Assembly: GCA_031550525.1 (NCBI GenBank)
Contig: JAVBON010000005.1
Span: 6,017-70,016 of the forward strand
Length of the DNA: 64,000 bases
Direction: 5' to 3'
From: WRHT01 sp031550525
Lineage (GTDB): Bacteria > Desulfobacterota > Desulfovibrionia > Desulfovibrionales > Desulfovibrionaceae
Positions 25,445 to 34,842 of the stretch are shown here, piece by piece. The notes under the pieces were generated by a model. The model saw only the letters and a list, made by a program, of their open reading frames with translations. It made no database searches and was not told where the DNA came from. How positions within the stretch are numbered: position 1 is the stretch's first letter; the number at the start of each line of letters is the position of its first letter. Made by a program: the position numbers and the translations under genes.

Positions 25445-26286
25445 TGGCTCCCGATTTAGATACTCTCCCGCCTGCCGCCACAAGCGCGGGCAGAAAAAAA
25501 ATAACTCTGGCTCCGGATGAAGAACTCGTATTCTCGCGCCCCGAGAGCCTTTTGGACGTGCCCACCCATTACTGCCCCGGCTGCCACCACGGCGTGGCCC
25601 ACAGAATGGTGGCGGAGCTTCTGGATGAAATGAAGCTTACGGATAATACCCTTTTGGTAAGCTCCATAGGCTGCTCCGTATTCAGCTACAACTACTTCAA
25701 CTGCGACGCGGTGGAAGCGGCCCACGGTCGCGCCCCGGCCACGGCCACGGGCGTGAAGCGCGCCCGGCCAGATCGTTTTGTTTTCACCTATCAGGGCGAC
25801 GGCGACCTCGCCTCCATAGGCATGGCCGAGATTATGCACGCCGCCAACCGCGGCGAGCGCATATCAGTTGTGTTCATCAACAACACCGTGTACGGCATGA
25901 CCGGCGGGCAGATGGCCCCCACCACGCTCCTGGGCCAGGTTACCACAACCTGCCCCGGTGGGCGCTGCCTTGAAAACGAAGGCTCGCCCATACGCATGGC
26001 CGAAATTATCGCCACCCTTGGCGGCACGGCCTATGCAGCGCGCGGCTCGCTGGACAGCATAAAAAATATTCGCCAGGCCAAAAAGATGATGCGTCGCGCC
26101 TTTGAGGTGCAGGTGCAAAACGTGGGCCTGGGCTTTGTTGAACTGCTTTCGGCCTGCCCCACCAACTGGCGCACCGACGCCATAAAATCCAACAACCGCA
26201 TAGGCGCGGAAATGATCCCATTTTTCCCCCTGGGCGTGTTCAAAGACGGCGATCACATAACCGCCCAAAGCACGGAGGGTAAATAA
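25444..26286 (+). CDS. 2-oxoacid:ferredoxin oxidoreductase, beta subunit (TPP-binding)
   Basis: The 280-residue subunit holds thiamine diphosphate. The CPGCHHG motif near residue 42, SSIGCSVF near residue 75, and the TPP/Mg motif GDGDLASIGMAEI...NNTVYGMTGGQMAPTT identify it. The cysteines are in the positions of the proximal Fe-S ligands of this family. The first 30 residues are low-complexity and may be a poorly conserved extension. The start overlaps the alpha stop by one base. Confidence 0.92.
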   Translation: MAPDLDTLPPAATSAGRKKITLAPDEELVFSRPESLLDVPTHYCPGCHHGVAHRMVAELLDEMKLTDNTLLVSSIGCSVFSYNYFNCDAVEAAHGRAPATATGVKRARPDRFVFTYQGDGDLASIGMAEIMHAANRGERISVVFINNTVYGMTGGQMAPTTLLGQVTTTCPGGRCLENEGSPIRMAEIIATLGGTAYAARGSLDSIKNIRQAKKMMRRAFEVQVQNVGLGFVELLSACPTNWRTDAIKSNNRIGAEMIPFFPLGVFKDGDHITAQSTEGK

Positions 26287-26837
26287 TGAGTCTTTATCAG
26301 GACGTTATTATTGCCGGTTTCGGCGGGCAGGGCGTTATTCTTATAGGGAACCTCTTGGCTTATGCGGCCATGGATCAAGGCCTTAACGTAACCTTCATGC
26401 CCGTGTACGGGCCGGAAATGCGCGGCGGCACTTCAAACTGCACCGTGGTTATATCCGACGACGTAATCGGCTCGCCCATTATCCGCAGCCCCAAAAGCAC
26501 CATTATGCTCAACCCGCCTTCGCTGGAAAAATTCCAGCCCCGCGTGGTGGATGGCGGCATACAGGTGGTGAACACCTCGCTCATTGATCCCAAAGCAGCC
26601 GATACCAAGCGCATTAAAAGCATAGGCATAGCGGCCAATGATATTGCCGATAAGCTTGGCAACTCCCGCCTGCTGAATATGGTGGCGCTGGGCGCTTACA
26701 TAAAAGCCACCGGCGTGCTGACCGTGCAGCGCGTGCAAGATAGTCTGCACCACGTTGTATCAAAGCATTATCAGCACCTGCTGCCCAAAAATGCCGAAGC
26801 TGTGAAAGCTGGGTATGACGCGGCGGTAACGTTGTAA
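26286..26837 (+). CDS. 2-oxoacid:ferredoxin oxidoreductase, gamma subunit
   Basis: A 183-residue Rossmann-like subunit with GFGGQGVILIGNLLAYAA at the N-terminus and a YGPEMRGGTSNCTVVIS segment, as in VorC/KorC/OorC. It completes the heterotetramer. The start overlaps the beta stop by one base; the operon ends here at a strong terminator. Confidence 0.92.
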   Translation: MSLYQDVIIAGFGGQGVILIGNLLAYAAMDQGLNVTFMPVYGPEMRGGTSNCTVVISDDVIGSPIIRSPKSTIMLNPPSLEKFQPRVVDGGIQVVNTSLIDPKAADTKRIKSIGIAANDIADKLGNSRLLNMVALGAYIKATGVLTVQRVQDSLHHVVSKHYQHLLPKNAEAVKAGYDAAVTL

Positions 26838-26966
26838 AGGTAGCGCGTAAAGGCGTGGTTGCTTGCGCGAAAGCGCGGGTGCATGCGCGAGGCGCGAAAG
26901 TTTATAATGAAAATGCCCTTTGGGGCGAATATAAGATGGAATATGGATGCGGCCCAGCCGCGTAAG

Positions 26967-27003
26967 TAATAGAGGGGCGAGCGGCCCCTCTATTACATTT
27001 TTA
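26967..27003 (+). terminator. Terminator of the vor operon (family D)
   Basis: TAATAGAGGGGC (26967-26978) pairs perfectly with GCCCCTCTATTA (26984-26995), then CATTTTTA. It is preceded by a small GCGGC/GCCGC hairpin in the context ATATGGATGCGGC, an arrangement also found after mltG (32675-32728), aspS (61006) and the last methyltransferase (63877). Confidence 0.8.
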
Positions 27004-27043
27004 TGGCTTCAGCCCGTTGAGCCAGTGATACGGAGCCTGACAA

Positions 27044-27111
27044 AATAACCACCCGCTATTGGTAGGCCTCCTGTCAGGTAGACAGGGGCAGACTAATAGC
27101 GGGTGGTTATT
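27044..27111. repeat. Long perfect inverted repeat between convergent operons
   Basis: AATAACCACCCGCTATT (27044-27060) is exactly complementary to 27095-27111. The interior carries a second stem (CTCCTGTC/GACAGGGG around AGGTA). It lies between the vor terminator and the 3' end of the dehydrogenase gene on the other strand. It could be a bidirectional barrier or a small structured RNA; no promoter was recognised. No gene is seen in the rest of the 353-bp gap. Confidence 0.75.
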
Positions 27112-27190
27112 ATTCGCCCCAAAGGGCTTTCCTGAAAGGCATTAAAAGCCAGGAGGCTGCGCCCCCTTGCCCCGCCCCGCAGGGGCCTTT

Positions 27191-30100
27191 TTAATAATCT
27201 TCCTTGGCATCGCCCGCGCTCACCTGCACGGCAGCCAGCCTGTTCATATCAACGTGCCGCAGGCCTTTTTCATCCGCGGGCGCGTTGCCTATAAGCTTGC
27301 GTGTCCTCACACGCCATTTGCCGCCCAGCATTTCGTCCGCCAGAAACTCCAGCGTATGCAACACGGGGCGTTTGTCTTTCATGCCCATCAGGGTACGGGT
27401 TATGCCCATTTTGCAGGAGGGGCAGCCCACTATTACGCAGGCGTTGTCTTGCGCCTCTGTTGCGGCGGCGGCAAGGCTGGCGGCCTTGCGCTCGCGCAGT
27501 TTGTTATATACCAGGGGCGATGTCATTGCGCCGGTGCCGGATTCCGCGCAGCAGCCCGCGCTGGTAACGGTGCTGATGCCGCTGAACTTGTTAAGAGCCT
27601 TGGCATAGGCGGCTGGGGCTTTTTTCTTGTTAATACCGCTCCATTCGGCATGGCAGGGGCTGTGGTAAATGGCGTCGGCCTTTTTGCCGCGCCCGTTTTC
27701 CGGCCGCGACAGGGCGGGCAGGGTGTGCGAGAGGAACTGGAAAACATCTTCTTGCGCCACTGTTCCGGCGGGGTGTCCGGCATCGGTATTGCTCTTTTTG
27801 ATCACGTCCGGCAAAAAGTGGCGCTCCAGCCCGTCGCGGCAGGTGCCACAGGCTGTGAGTATTGCGCTTACGGGGTATCCAAGGCTGGCGGCTTTGGCCG
27901 TAAGGGCGCGCAACTCGGTTATGTTGCGGTTCTGGTTAACGGCAAAGGCATCATACAGCCCGGCGGCCAGAGCGGGGTAGCCGCAGCACATGGCCTTGGG
28001 CGGCATAACCACTGCGTAACCCGCATGCAGCAACAGCGAGACGCCAGCCAGACCGATGCTGCGGTAGAACATGCCTGCCGCGCAGCCTGGGAAGTAAAGC
28101 ACAGTGCCTTTTACCTCTCCATCTGGCACGAAAATGGAGCCTTTTTCCAGCTTCAGCCCTTCAAACAGGTTGCGATAGCCTATGGACGGGCCGGGGCCGT
28201 TAAAGAGCGGGTTGTAAAGCTTGCCGCGAATGCCCTCTGGCACCAGCGGCAGAAAACGGTTTGCCATTTTCTGCCCCACGGAGCCCAGCTTGGCAACGGC
28301 GGGGAAGCGTGAGGCCGGATCTTTGGCTATGTAGTTTATTACCCGATCTTTTACAGGGTGGCCGCTACTGCCTTCTTCTTCCAGAAACGCGCGCAGGGTA
28401 AGGGTTACTTCCTGCGAGTTTATCTTTACGGGGCAGGCGGCGGTGCATTTGCCGCATCCGGTGCAAAATTCCATCATATCGTGCAGTTCTTTGAACAGGG
28501 CAGGGTCCACCGAGCCCTCGTTGACCTGCGAGTAATAAATGGCCTCTATGAGCGCGCCCAGCGAGATGTTGCGGTTGCGCGGGTAATAGAGCATATCTTT
28601 TTCCGGGTAGTGCATGGCGCATACTTCTTTGCACTTGCCGCAACGGGTGCATATTTGCACCATGGCCAAAAGGTCGGTAAGGCGCTCGTGCTCGCCCAGG
28701 CCGCTTTGGTTGATGTCCTCAATCAGGCGGTTGAAGGAAAAGGTGAAGGAGCTCACCGGCAGCTCGCGCTGGGTGAGCTTGGCCGGGTTTATGATGTTGC
28801 GCGGGTCCACCAGCGCCTTGAACTCGCGCAGTTCGGCGATGCGGTTTTCGTCCTGAAAAGCTATTTTGGTAATGCCCACGCCGTGCTCGCCGCTAATGGC
28901 CCCACCCAGATCTTTGGCTTTTTCCATAACTTTTTCTGCAGTTTCCGTAGCTTCCAGCACCATTTCGGGGTCGCCGGAGTTAACGGGCAGGTTCACGTGG
29001 CAGTTGCCGTCGCCCGCGTGCATGTGGCTGGCAACCACCACCTGGCTTTTGAGCATTTGCGCTTCAATTTTGCTTATTTTCTCCGCCAGTTGCGGGTAAA
29101 GGCCGCGCAGCTTGCCAAGGTAAAGCACAGCGTGCAGTTGCAATTCTTGGTCTGAAAGACGTTTGTCCTCTTTGTTCCCTGGGCGCTCACCCTTGAGCAG
29201 GCGCGAGGCGTAAGTGAACTCGCGGTTGAACTCCTTATCGTCTTCGGCCATGCCGCGCAGGCGGCCAACGGCTTGCAGGGCGCGGCGGTAGGCGCGGGCC
29301 ATGCATTCCACGTTAAGCTCTTCCAGAAACAGGGCGAATTCTGGCAGGGCCTTGAGCGGAATAACGATATCTTCGTTAATTTTAAAGCCAGAGGTGCGCT
29401 TGGATATGGCGGAGAGCTTGTGCCTATCTTCCCAGAACAGTTCGGCTTCCTTCTCGTCTTTAGCCAAAAACGAATCCACGCCCTCGTAGCGGGCGCAAAT
29501 ATCGACCACATCTCTGGCCGCCGCGTCCAGCGCGGGCTTGTCGTTGCCGTCCAGTTGTATGAGCAGCACGGATATGGGATCGCCTTCGTATTTGCTGGAT
29601 TTTTTAAGGTATTCTATGGCCTGCACGTACTTGCTGTTAAATTCCTCCAGCATGGTCAGCTTTACCAAGCCGCCCTGGGCCGCGAATTTTTCGCGCAGGG
29701 CTATAACCTCGTTAATGGCCAGGGTGGCGTTGTGCATGGATGAGCCGAAAAACTCCACGGCAATTACGCTATCGTACTTGAGCTTGGGGTGCAGCACAAA
29801 GGTGACGTCTATAATAATGCCGTCCACCCCTTCCTTTTGCACACCCGGCAGGCCGTTAAGGGTTTTGTTGGTTACGTCTTTGCCCAGGCCCGGTTTGCGC
29901 AGCTCCGCGCCGGTTATTTTAACCACGTTGCGCAGGCCGCCCGAAAGATCGCGCACTTCAAACACGGCGGTGTCGTTTTCTTCAATTTTGCGGCGCGGGT
30001 GGTCTTTGCGGGTTACTTCTATAATCTCGCCCGTGGGTATGACCATGCGGTAAGAAAGTATGTTGTCTATTGTTGTGCCATATTCCACGGCCAGCGGGCC

Positions 30101-30844
30101 GCCGGAGTTTTCCGCCACGTTGCCGCCTATGCTGGAGGCGGTTTTGGAGGCCGGATCCACGCTGAACAAAAGCCCCTTGGCCGAGGCGGCCTGGGCAGCG
30201 GTATTGGTTATAACCCCTGCCTCTGCGGTGAGGGTAAGGTTTTCCGTATCAATCTCGCGTATTTTTGTGAGCTTGGTCATGGATATGATCACCGAGCGCT
30301 TGCGGGCGGGTATGGCCCCGCCGGTGGATCCGCTGCCGCCGCCGCGCGGTATGACGGCAAACTGCATTTCGTTGGCCAGGCGTACCACGTGGCTTACTTC
30401 TTCCGCATTTGCGGGGGTAACCACCAGCAGCGGGAGCTCCAGGCGCAGGTCAGTGGAGTCCGTGGAGTTTTCCACGCGCGAGGAGGCGCGGGTATCTATG
30501 CTTTCTTTGGGCAGCACTGCCAAGAGGCGCTCAATAATATCCTTGCGGAAGGCGAGATCGGAGTCGTGGGCGCTCCAGAACATGGTTATGCCTTCGCTTA
30601 TGGTGTTGGCATAATGCAGGGCGAGGCCCCGGCGGTGCAGCTCAAAGCTTTTTTGCACGCTGGAGCGCACGGTATCGGGGTTTATAAAGGGATTATACCG
30701 CACCAGAAAGAGTTCTTCGGCAATATCCACGGCAAGGCGGCGCACGGCCTCGGGCCATTCCTCAAACTCGTCCTGGTTTATGTGCAGAATGCGGTCTACC
30801 AGCGATTCCGATTTGATCGATATATGCGGTCCTTTATGGGGCAT
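27191..30844 (-). CDS. FAD-linked dehydrogenase fused to Fe-S/CCG electron-transfer module (D-lactate dehydrogenase-like)
   Basis: A 1217-residue fusion. Residues about 130-350 form a PCMH-type FAD domain (VIPRGGGSGSTGGAIP), followed by the FAD-oxidase C-terminal domain with the HMHAGDGNCHVNLP and GAISGEHGVG motifs, as in GlcD/Dld. Then come two [4Fe-4S] motifs (CTRCGKCKEVC near 730 and CTGCGKCTAACPV near 790) and a GlpC/HdrB-like part with CCGYPA (near 951), CCAESG (near 1096) and CPSCKMG. Such fusions in Desulfovibrio are thought to oxidise D-lactate or a similar 2-hydroxy acid; the substrate here is inferred. An N-terminal 120-residue helical region is extra. AGGA lies before the ATG at 30844. 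Confidence 0.88.
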   Translation of the reverse strand: MPHKGPHISIKSESLVDRILHINQDEFEEWPEAVRRLAVDIAEELFLVRYNPFINPDTVRSSVQKSFELHRRGLALHYANTISEGITMFWSAHDSDLAFRKDIIERLLAVLPKESIDTRASSRVENSTDSTDLRLELPLLVVTPANAEEVSHVVRLANEMQFAVIPRGGGSGSTGGAIPARKRSVIISMTKLTKIREIDTENLTLTAEAGVITNTAAQAASAKGLLFSVDPASKTASSIGGNVAENSGGPLAVEYGTTIDNILSYRMVIPTGEIIEVTRKDHPRRKIEENDTAVFEVRDLSGGLRNVVKITGAELRKPGLGKDVTNKTLNGLPGVQKEGVDGIIIDVTFVLHPKLKYDSVIAVEFFGSSMHNATLAINEVIALREKFAAQGGLVKLTMLEEFNSKYVQAIEYLKKSSKYEGDPISVLLIQLDGNDKPALDAAARDVVDICARYEGVDSFLAKDEKEAELFWEDRHKLSAISKRTSGFKINEDIVIPLKALPEFALFLEELNVECMARAYRRALQAVGRLRGMAEDDKEFNREFTYASRLLKGERPGNKEDKRLSDQELQLHAVLYLGKLRGLYPQLAEKISKIEAQMLKSQVVVASHMHAGDGNCHVNLPVNSGDPEMVLEATETAEKVMEKAKDLGGAISGEHGVGITKIAFQDENRIAELREFKALVDPRNIINPAKLTQRELPVSSFTFSFNRLIEDINQSGLGEHERLTDLLAMVQICTRCGKCKEVCAMHYPEKDMLYYPRNRNISLGALIEAIYYSQVNEGSVDPALFKELHDMMEFCTGCGKCTAACPVKINSQEVTLTLRAFLEEEGSSGHPVKDRVINYIAKDPASRFPAVAKLGSVGQKMANRFLPLVPEGIRGKLYNPLFNGPGPSIGYRNLFEGLKLEKGSIFVPDGEVKGTVLYFPGCAAGMFYRSIGLAGVSLLLHAGYAVVMPPKAMCCGYPALAAGLYDAFAVNQNRNITELRALTAKAASLGYPVSAILTACGTCRDGLERHFLPDVIKKSNTDAGHPAGTVAQEDVFQFLSHTLPALSRPENGRGKKADAIYHSPCHAEWSGINKKKAPAAYAKALNKFSGISTVTSAGCCAESGTGAMTSPLVYNKLRERKAASLAAAATEAQDNACVIVGCPSCKMGITRTLMGMKDKRPVLHTLEFLADEMLGGKWRVRTRKLIGNAPADEKGLRHVDMNRLAAVQVSAGDAKEDY

Positions 30845-30958
30845 GATGCGGTCCTGTTGTTTAAATCCTTAAAAAAGGTTAGGTAATGGCGGCAGCTTGG
30901 GTTAAACCAAAATTCAAGCCATTACCGCAATTGATTAGTATATGACTTGAAAGCTCCG

Positions 30959-30986
30959 TTGACAAGCCTTCTCGCGCTGGTATTGT
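30959..30986 (+). promoter_or_regulatory. Sigma-70-type promoter of ruvX-mltG
   Basis: TTGACA (30959-30964), a 16-nt spacer and TATTGT (30981-30986) predict a start near 30993, about 40 nt before the ruvX ATG. It lies in the 190-bp space divergent from the dehydrogenase gene. Confidence 0.55.
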
Positions 30987-31034
30987 GGCATGTGAGCGGC
31001 ATGAAGGCCTGAGAAGTTTTTAAGAATTATTTTT

Positions 31035-31466
31035 ATGAAGCATATCTGTTTTGATTACGGCCAGAAACGTACCGGCGTTGCTGTTAGCGACGCGGGCGGG
31101 AGCATGGCTTTTCCGCGTGGCGCGATAATAAAAAAAACGCGCGAGCTTTTTTTTGCCGACATTCTGCGCCTGCTCACCGAAGAAGCCGCTGAAATATTGG
31201 TTTTGGGGCTACCCTTGCAGGCCGACGGCACGGATGGGCTAACCGCCCGGCAGGTGCGCAACCTGGCGCAAAGCCTTAAACGGCGCGTAAGCATACCGAT
31301 TTTTTTTATGCCGGAAGCTTACAGTTCCGCTGAGGCGGAAATTATGCTAAAAGAATCCGGACAAAAGGTCTGGATGCGTGACGGGCGGGTGGATAGCCTT
31401 GCCGCCATGCGAATTTTGGAATCTTTCCTGAACCAGCCCGCGCATTTGCGTATGGCTGTGGAGTGA
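31035..31466 (+). CDS. ruvX: Putative pre-16S rRNA nuclease / Holliday-junction-resolvase-like protein (YqgF family)
   Basis: Length (143) and the RNase H-like motifs fit the YqgF family: CFDYGQKRTGVAVSD with the first acidic residue, LVLGLPLQADGTDG, and the C-terminal acidic residue in GRVDSLAAMRILESFL. The family trims the 5' end of 16S rRNA. There is no clear SD before the ATG at 31035. It is 16 nt upstream of mltG, a common pairing across bacteria, so the two are an operon. Confidence 0.92.
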   Translation: MKHICFDYGQKRTGVAVSDAGGSMAFPRGAIIKKTRELFFADILRLLTEEAAEILVLGLPLQADGTDGLTARQVRNLAQSLKRRVSIPIFFMPEAYSSAEAEIMLKESGQKVWMRDGRVDSLAAMRILESFLNQPAHLRMAVE

Positions 31467-31482
31467 ACAACAGGAGCCGCGC

Positions 31483-32649
31483 TTGAAAAAGCTCTTAAAA
31501 TATTTTTTGCTGCTTTGCCTTTTGCTGCTGGCCCTTGGGGCGGCCGCCGGGGCTTATGCTTATTACGAGGCCAAAAGTTTTTTGGATACCCCCGCCAACG
31601 TGGCCTTGGGGCAGGAAGAACGCTTTTTTTACCTCATAGTCGAGCCCGGCACCAGCTTTGACCGTGTGGCGGCCAAGCTTTATGAGGAAGGCGGCATCAG
31701 TAACGATCGTTACTTCAAGCTCCTTGGCCGCTGGAAAAAAGCCACAGCCAGCATAAAGGCCGGAGAGTTCGAGTTTCATACAAGCTGGAAGCCGGAGCAG
31801 GTTTTGGATCAGCTTGTGGCCGGCCGCTCGCTGCTGCATCGCGTAACCATACCCGAGGGCCTGCCCTGGTGGGAGGTGGGGCGGCTTTTGGAGGCCAGAG
31901 GTTTCGTTAAATTTGAAGATTTTGAAACCTGCGTGAAAGATTCAAAGCTAATGCGCCGTTACGGCATACCCTTTGCCACGGCCGAAGGTTTTCTCTACCC
32001 AGAAACCTATATGTTCAACAAATCGCGCACGCCCACCAGCGCCCACGCTGAAAGCGCCGTGGCTACCATGGTGCAGACCTTCTGGTCCGCCACCGCTACC
32101 ATTTGGGAAGAAGCCGCCCAAAAGGCCGGGCTGCAACCCGCCGAAGGGGTGGAAGTAACCGCCTCCGGCCAGATTATCGCCTCCTTTGTGCCGCTGTTCG
32201 CCCGCAAGAACCCGGCGGAGGTAAAGCGCCTTATCACCCTGGCCTCGCTGGTGGAAAAAGAAAGCGCCATTGCCGACGAACGCCCCGTAATAGCCGGGGT
32301 ATATTGCAACCGCCTGCGCATAAATATGCCGCTGCAATGCGACCCCACCATCATTTACGGCTTGGGCCAGAATTTTAAAGGCCCAATACTGCGCAGCCAC
32401 ATACGTGATGGAGCAAACCTTTATAATACATACAAAATTTACGGGCTGCCCCCAGGCCCCATATGCTCGCCCGGCTTGCAGGCCATGTATGCCGCCTTTA
32501 AGCCGGAAAACAACAAGTTTCTGTATTTTGTGGCTACAGGCAAGGCTGACGGCAGGCATGTTTTCAGCCGCACTCTTGCCGATCACAACAGGGCGGTACA
32601 GCAGTACCGCAAGGTGCAGGATGAGGTCAGGGCTGGCGCTGGGAATTAA
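31483..32649 (+). CDS. mltG: Endolytic murein transglycosylase
   Basis: MltG cleaves nascent glycan strands and sets their length. The 388-residue protein has one N-terminal transmembrane segment (residues about 5-28), a LysM-like region, and the YceG domain with the catalytic Glu258 in LASLVEKESA and the downstream NRLRINMPLQCDPTIIYGLG. The start is a TTG at 31483 with AGGAG 6 nt upstream; no ATG fits, because the next Met is inside the mature domain. Confidence 0.93.
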   Translation: MKKLLKYFLLLCLLLLALGAAAGAYAYYEAKSFLDTPANVALGQEERFFYLIVEPGTSFDRVAAKLYEEGGISNDRYFKLLGRWKKATASIKAGEFEFHTSWKPEQVLDQLVAGRSLLHRVTIPEGLPWWEVGRLLEARGFVKFEDFETCVKDSKLMRRYGIPFATAEGFLYPETYMFNKSRTPTSAHAESAVATMVQTFWSATATIWEEAAQKAGLQPAEGVEVTASGQIIASFVPLFARKNPAEVKRLITLASLVEKESAIADERPVIAGVYCNRLRINMPLQCDPTIIYGLGQNFKGPILRSHIRDGANLYNTYKIYGLPPGPICSPGLQAMYAAFKPENNKFLYFVATGKADGRHVFSRTLADHNRAVQQYRKVQDEVRAGAGN

Positions 32650-32704
32650 CCCTTCGGGGAGAATATGGGAAAATATGGATGCGGCGTAGCCGCACAATAC
32701 AATA

Positions 32705-32728
32705 GGGGGGCTGCTCGCCCCCCTTTTT
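32705..32728 (+). terminator. Intrinsic terminator of ruvX-mltG
   Basis: GGGGGG (32705-32710), 7-nt loop, CCCCCC (32718-32723), TTTTT. It is preceded by the family D hairpin ATGCGGCGTAGCCGCA at 32679-32694. Confidence 0.85.
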
Positions 32729-33338
32729 GCGCTCCGCATTCGCTGCGCGCAAAAATTCACCCCGCCAGAGGGGTGCTTGCGCTTTTCCCCCCTCTGGACT
32801 CCCCACGCGCCCGGTTTGCGGACCGGGAGCCGCTCCTGGCGCGGATTCAAAGGCCTGGCGGCGGATTTGCAATTGAATCCCGCTTAGTTACGCTTTGTAG
32901 TTGCCATAATGTTTAGCGTTGGTTTAGTCGCATAGGCCCCTGAATCCGATCGCCATTGGCGCTCTCGTTGGTCGGGTTGAGGGCATCGCGAAACAGCTTT
33001 CGTGGGTATTAAAGTAAGGCCAGCGCGGCTGCAAGAGCCGTTTTGTGTTTTGTCGGTGGAGGCTGCAAGAACCGTTTCAATTTTTGGCGGCGTGGCTGCA
33101 TGGGCAGGTAATACGTGCCGGATGAGTGTTGGGACGATCATAGCCCTGATGCGCTCTTGGTGTTTTGTTTTGTAGGGTGTTTTCGCGTTGTTGATACGGG
33201 TCATACTCTTACTTGCCTTGTATGTTTGATCTTCAGCCAGACTGGTCTGTATTTGATAACGTTGGCTTAATCAGCTATGTCTTTGTGATAGTTAGGTTGG
33301 TGTTTGGCGGTTTCTGTTTGTAAATTCAAGGAATTATC
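32729..33338. other. 610-bp region without a convincing gene
   Basis: Seen here: inverted blocks around 32765-32810 (CCAGAGGGG and CCCCTCTGG), a direct repeat of 17 nt (GGCTGCAAGARCCGTTT at 33027-33043 and 33061-33077), and a 106-codon minus-strand ORF (33204-32884) with odd composition and no recognisable family. The region may be a decayed gene or a structured leader upstream of the racemase. The racemase SD (AAGGA) lies at its end. Confidence 0.5.
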
Positions 33339-34040
33339 ATGCGTATTATAGGCCTTATAGGCGGAATGAGCTGGGAGAGCACGGTTACTTATTATCAGGT
33401 GCTTAACCGCATGGCGGCTGAGAAATTGGGCGGGTTGCATTCGGCCAGGTGTTTGTTGGCTAGCGTGGATTTTGGCGAGATAGAGGCATTTCAGGCCCAA
33501 GGGCGTTGGGACGAGATAGCCCGCGTGCTGGGCGATGCCGCCGCCGGCTTGCAAAAGGCGGGGGCGGACGCGGTGGCGCTATGCACCAACACCATGCACA
33601 ATGTGGCCCCGCAAATAGAGAGCCGCATAAGCGTGCCGTTTTTGCATATAGCCGATGCCACCGCAGACGAGCTTTTGCGGGCTGGTCTGCGCAAGGTTGG
33701 GCTTTTGGGCACAGCCTTTACCATGGAACAGAACTTTTACAAGGAGCGCCTGCGTGCCAGAGGACTTGAGGCGCTTACGCCCGATGCGGCTGACCGCCAG
33801 CGGGTAAGCGCGGTAATTTACGACGAGCTTTGTTTGGGTAAAATTGTGCCGGAATCCAAGGCTTTTTATCTGTCTGTTATCGGTAAGCTTGCCGCTGGCG
33901 GGGCTGAGGCCGTAATTTTGGGCTGTACGGAAATAGGGCTGCTGGTGCAGCAAAACGATACACCGGTGCGGCTTTTCGATACCGCATACATACACGCCCG
34001 TAGCCTTGCGCTTTATGCCCTTGGAGAGGCGGATAAATAG
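33339..34040 (+). CDS. Aspartate/glutamate racemase family protein
   Basis: A cofactor-independent racemase of 233 residues. The two catalytic cysteines are Cys82 in ALCTNTMH and Cys196 in LGCTEIG, and the N-terminus MRIIGLIGGMSWESTVTYY is that of the YgeA/broad-spectrum amino-acid racemase group. It differs from the MurI group. The exact amino acid cannot be told. AAGGA lies 8 nt before the ATG at 33339. It stands alone between the region above and a 239-bp gap. Confidence 0.9.
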   Translation: MRIIGLIGGMSWESTVTYYQVLNRMAAEKLGGLHSARCLLASVDFGEIEAFQAQGRWDEIARVLGDAAAGLQKAGADAVALCTNTMHNVAPQIESRISVPFLHIADATADELLRAGLRKVGLLGTAFTMEQNFYKERLRARGLEALTPDAADRQRVSAVIYDELCLGKIVPESKAFYLSVIGKLAAGGAEAVILGCTEIGLLVQQNDTPVRLFDTAYIHARSLALYALGEADK

Positions 34041-34132
34041 CCGGAGCTCCATACCTGCCTTTCAGGCCAACCTGCGGGTTGGTATTGGGTGGAGTTTTGT
34101 ACTGCTGCGCGGGCTCTTTATAATCCATGGTA

Positions 34133-34187
34133 TCGTCTGGTTTATGTTATCCAAATATGCGCGCCGTCGGTAATGCGCGCCAGACGA
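34133..34187. promoter_or_regulatory. Inverted repeat upstream of the VOC gene
   Basis: TCGTCTGG (34133-34140) pairs with CCAGACGA (34180-34187), with GCGCGC blocks between the arms. A further CCAACC/GGTTGG hairpin lies near 34069-34084, just after the racemase stop. Function unknown; either a terminator-like structure or an operator. Confidence 0.35.
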
Positions 34188-34279
34188 CACCCCTTAGCTA
34201 ACTGACAGCCCTGCGCCTTTTATAGCCCGTAACCGCATTTTATGGCCTGGTTGCATACATAATAAGCATTGGAGAAAAT

Positions 34280-34723
34280 ATGAACCGCATAAACCTGATC
34301 TGCCTCGGCACGCGCGATATGGCTAAAGCCTTGGCCTTTTACAAGGGTATGGGTTTTAAAACTTACGCCAAGGGTGACAGCCCGGCCATTGTCTTTTTCG
34401 ATAACCAAGGCAGCAAGCTGGAGCTCTATCCGCTTGAGGCGTTAGCCAAAGACATTAACGCCGATAATCCGCCCGCTGTGAACAACGGTGGCTTCAGCGG
34501 CATAACCCTTGCTTGTAACGTCAAGTCGGAGCGGGAAGTGGACGAACTGATAAACAACGCCCCACTGCACGGCGGCAAAATAGCCAAAACCCCTGAAAAA
34601 ACCTTTTGGGGCGGCTACAGCGGCTATTTTCAGGACCCCGACGGCTATTACTGGGAAGTAGCCCACGCCGATATCTGGAAGTTCGACGCAAATGATATGC
34701 TGGTGATAGAGCCTGAAGAATAA
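34280..34723 (+). CDS. VOC-superfamily (glyoxalase/bleomycin-resistance-like) protein
   Basis: Length is 147 residues with two beta-alpha-beta-beta-beta modules. The N-terminal NLICLGTRDMAKALAFYKGMGF and the C-terminal GYSGYFQDPDGYYWEVAH are the typical paired ends, the latter with the metal-ligand Glu. The family includes lyases, dioxygenases and antibiotic-binding proteins; no substrate can be assigned. GGAG lies upstream of the ATG at 34280. It is convergent with the alpha/beta hydrolase gene, 119 bp apart. Confidence 0.85.
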   Translation: MNRINLICLGTRDMAKALAFYKGMGFKTYAKGDSPAIVFFDNQGSKLELYPLEALAKDINADNPPAVNNGGFSGITLACNVKSEREVDELINNAPLHGGKIAKTPEKTFWGGYSGYFQDPDGYYWEVAHADIWKFDANDMLVIEPEE

Positions 34724-34842
34724 AAGAGACTTGAGCCTGTGACCGCAAAATTATCGGCAACGCAAGAGCTGGTAAGAAAATTTTTGGAAACGGCTGTATG
34801 GAAAGAAAAAGCTGGAGACGATCAAAGTAAAACAATGCGGGC

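Noticed and set aside
24317..25483. 388-codon minus-strand ORF
   Set aside because: It is antisense to vorB, which is well supported; His/Gly-rich shadow.
27167..28312. 381-codon plus-strand ORF
   Set aside because: It is antisense to the Fe-S part of the flavo-dehydrogenase, whose motifs are clear; no family features of its own.
29789..30886. 365-codon plus-strand ORF
   Set aside because: It is antisense to the FAD domain of the same dehydrogenase; Gly/Ala/His-rich composition typical of a reverse-frame shadow in GC-rich DNA.
33027..33077. Two 17-nt direct repeats spaced 34 nt, CRISPR-like at first sight
   Set aside because: Only two units, too short, no further spacers and no cas genes.
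32884..33204. 106-codon minus-strand ORF in a gene-free region
   Set aside because: Odd composition, no recognised family and only a weak possible SD; kept as part of the region description rather than called as a gene.
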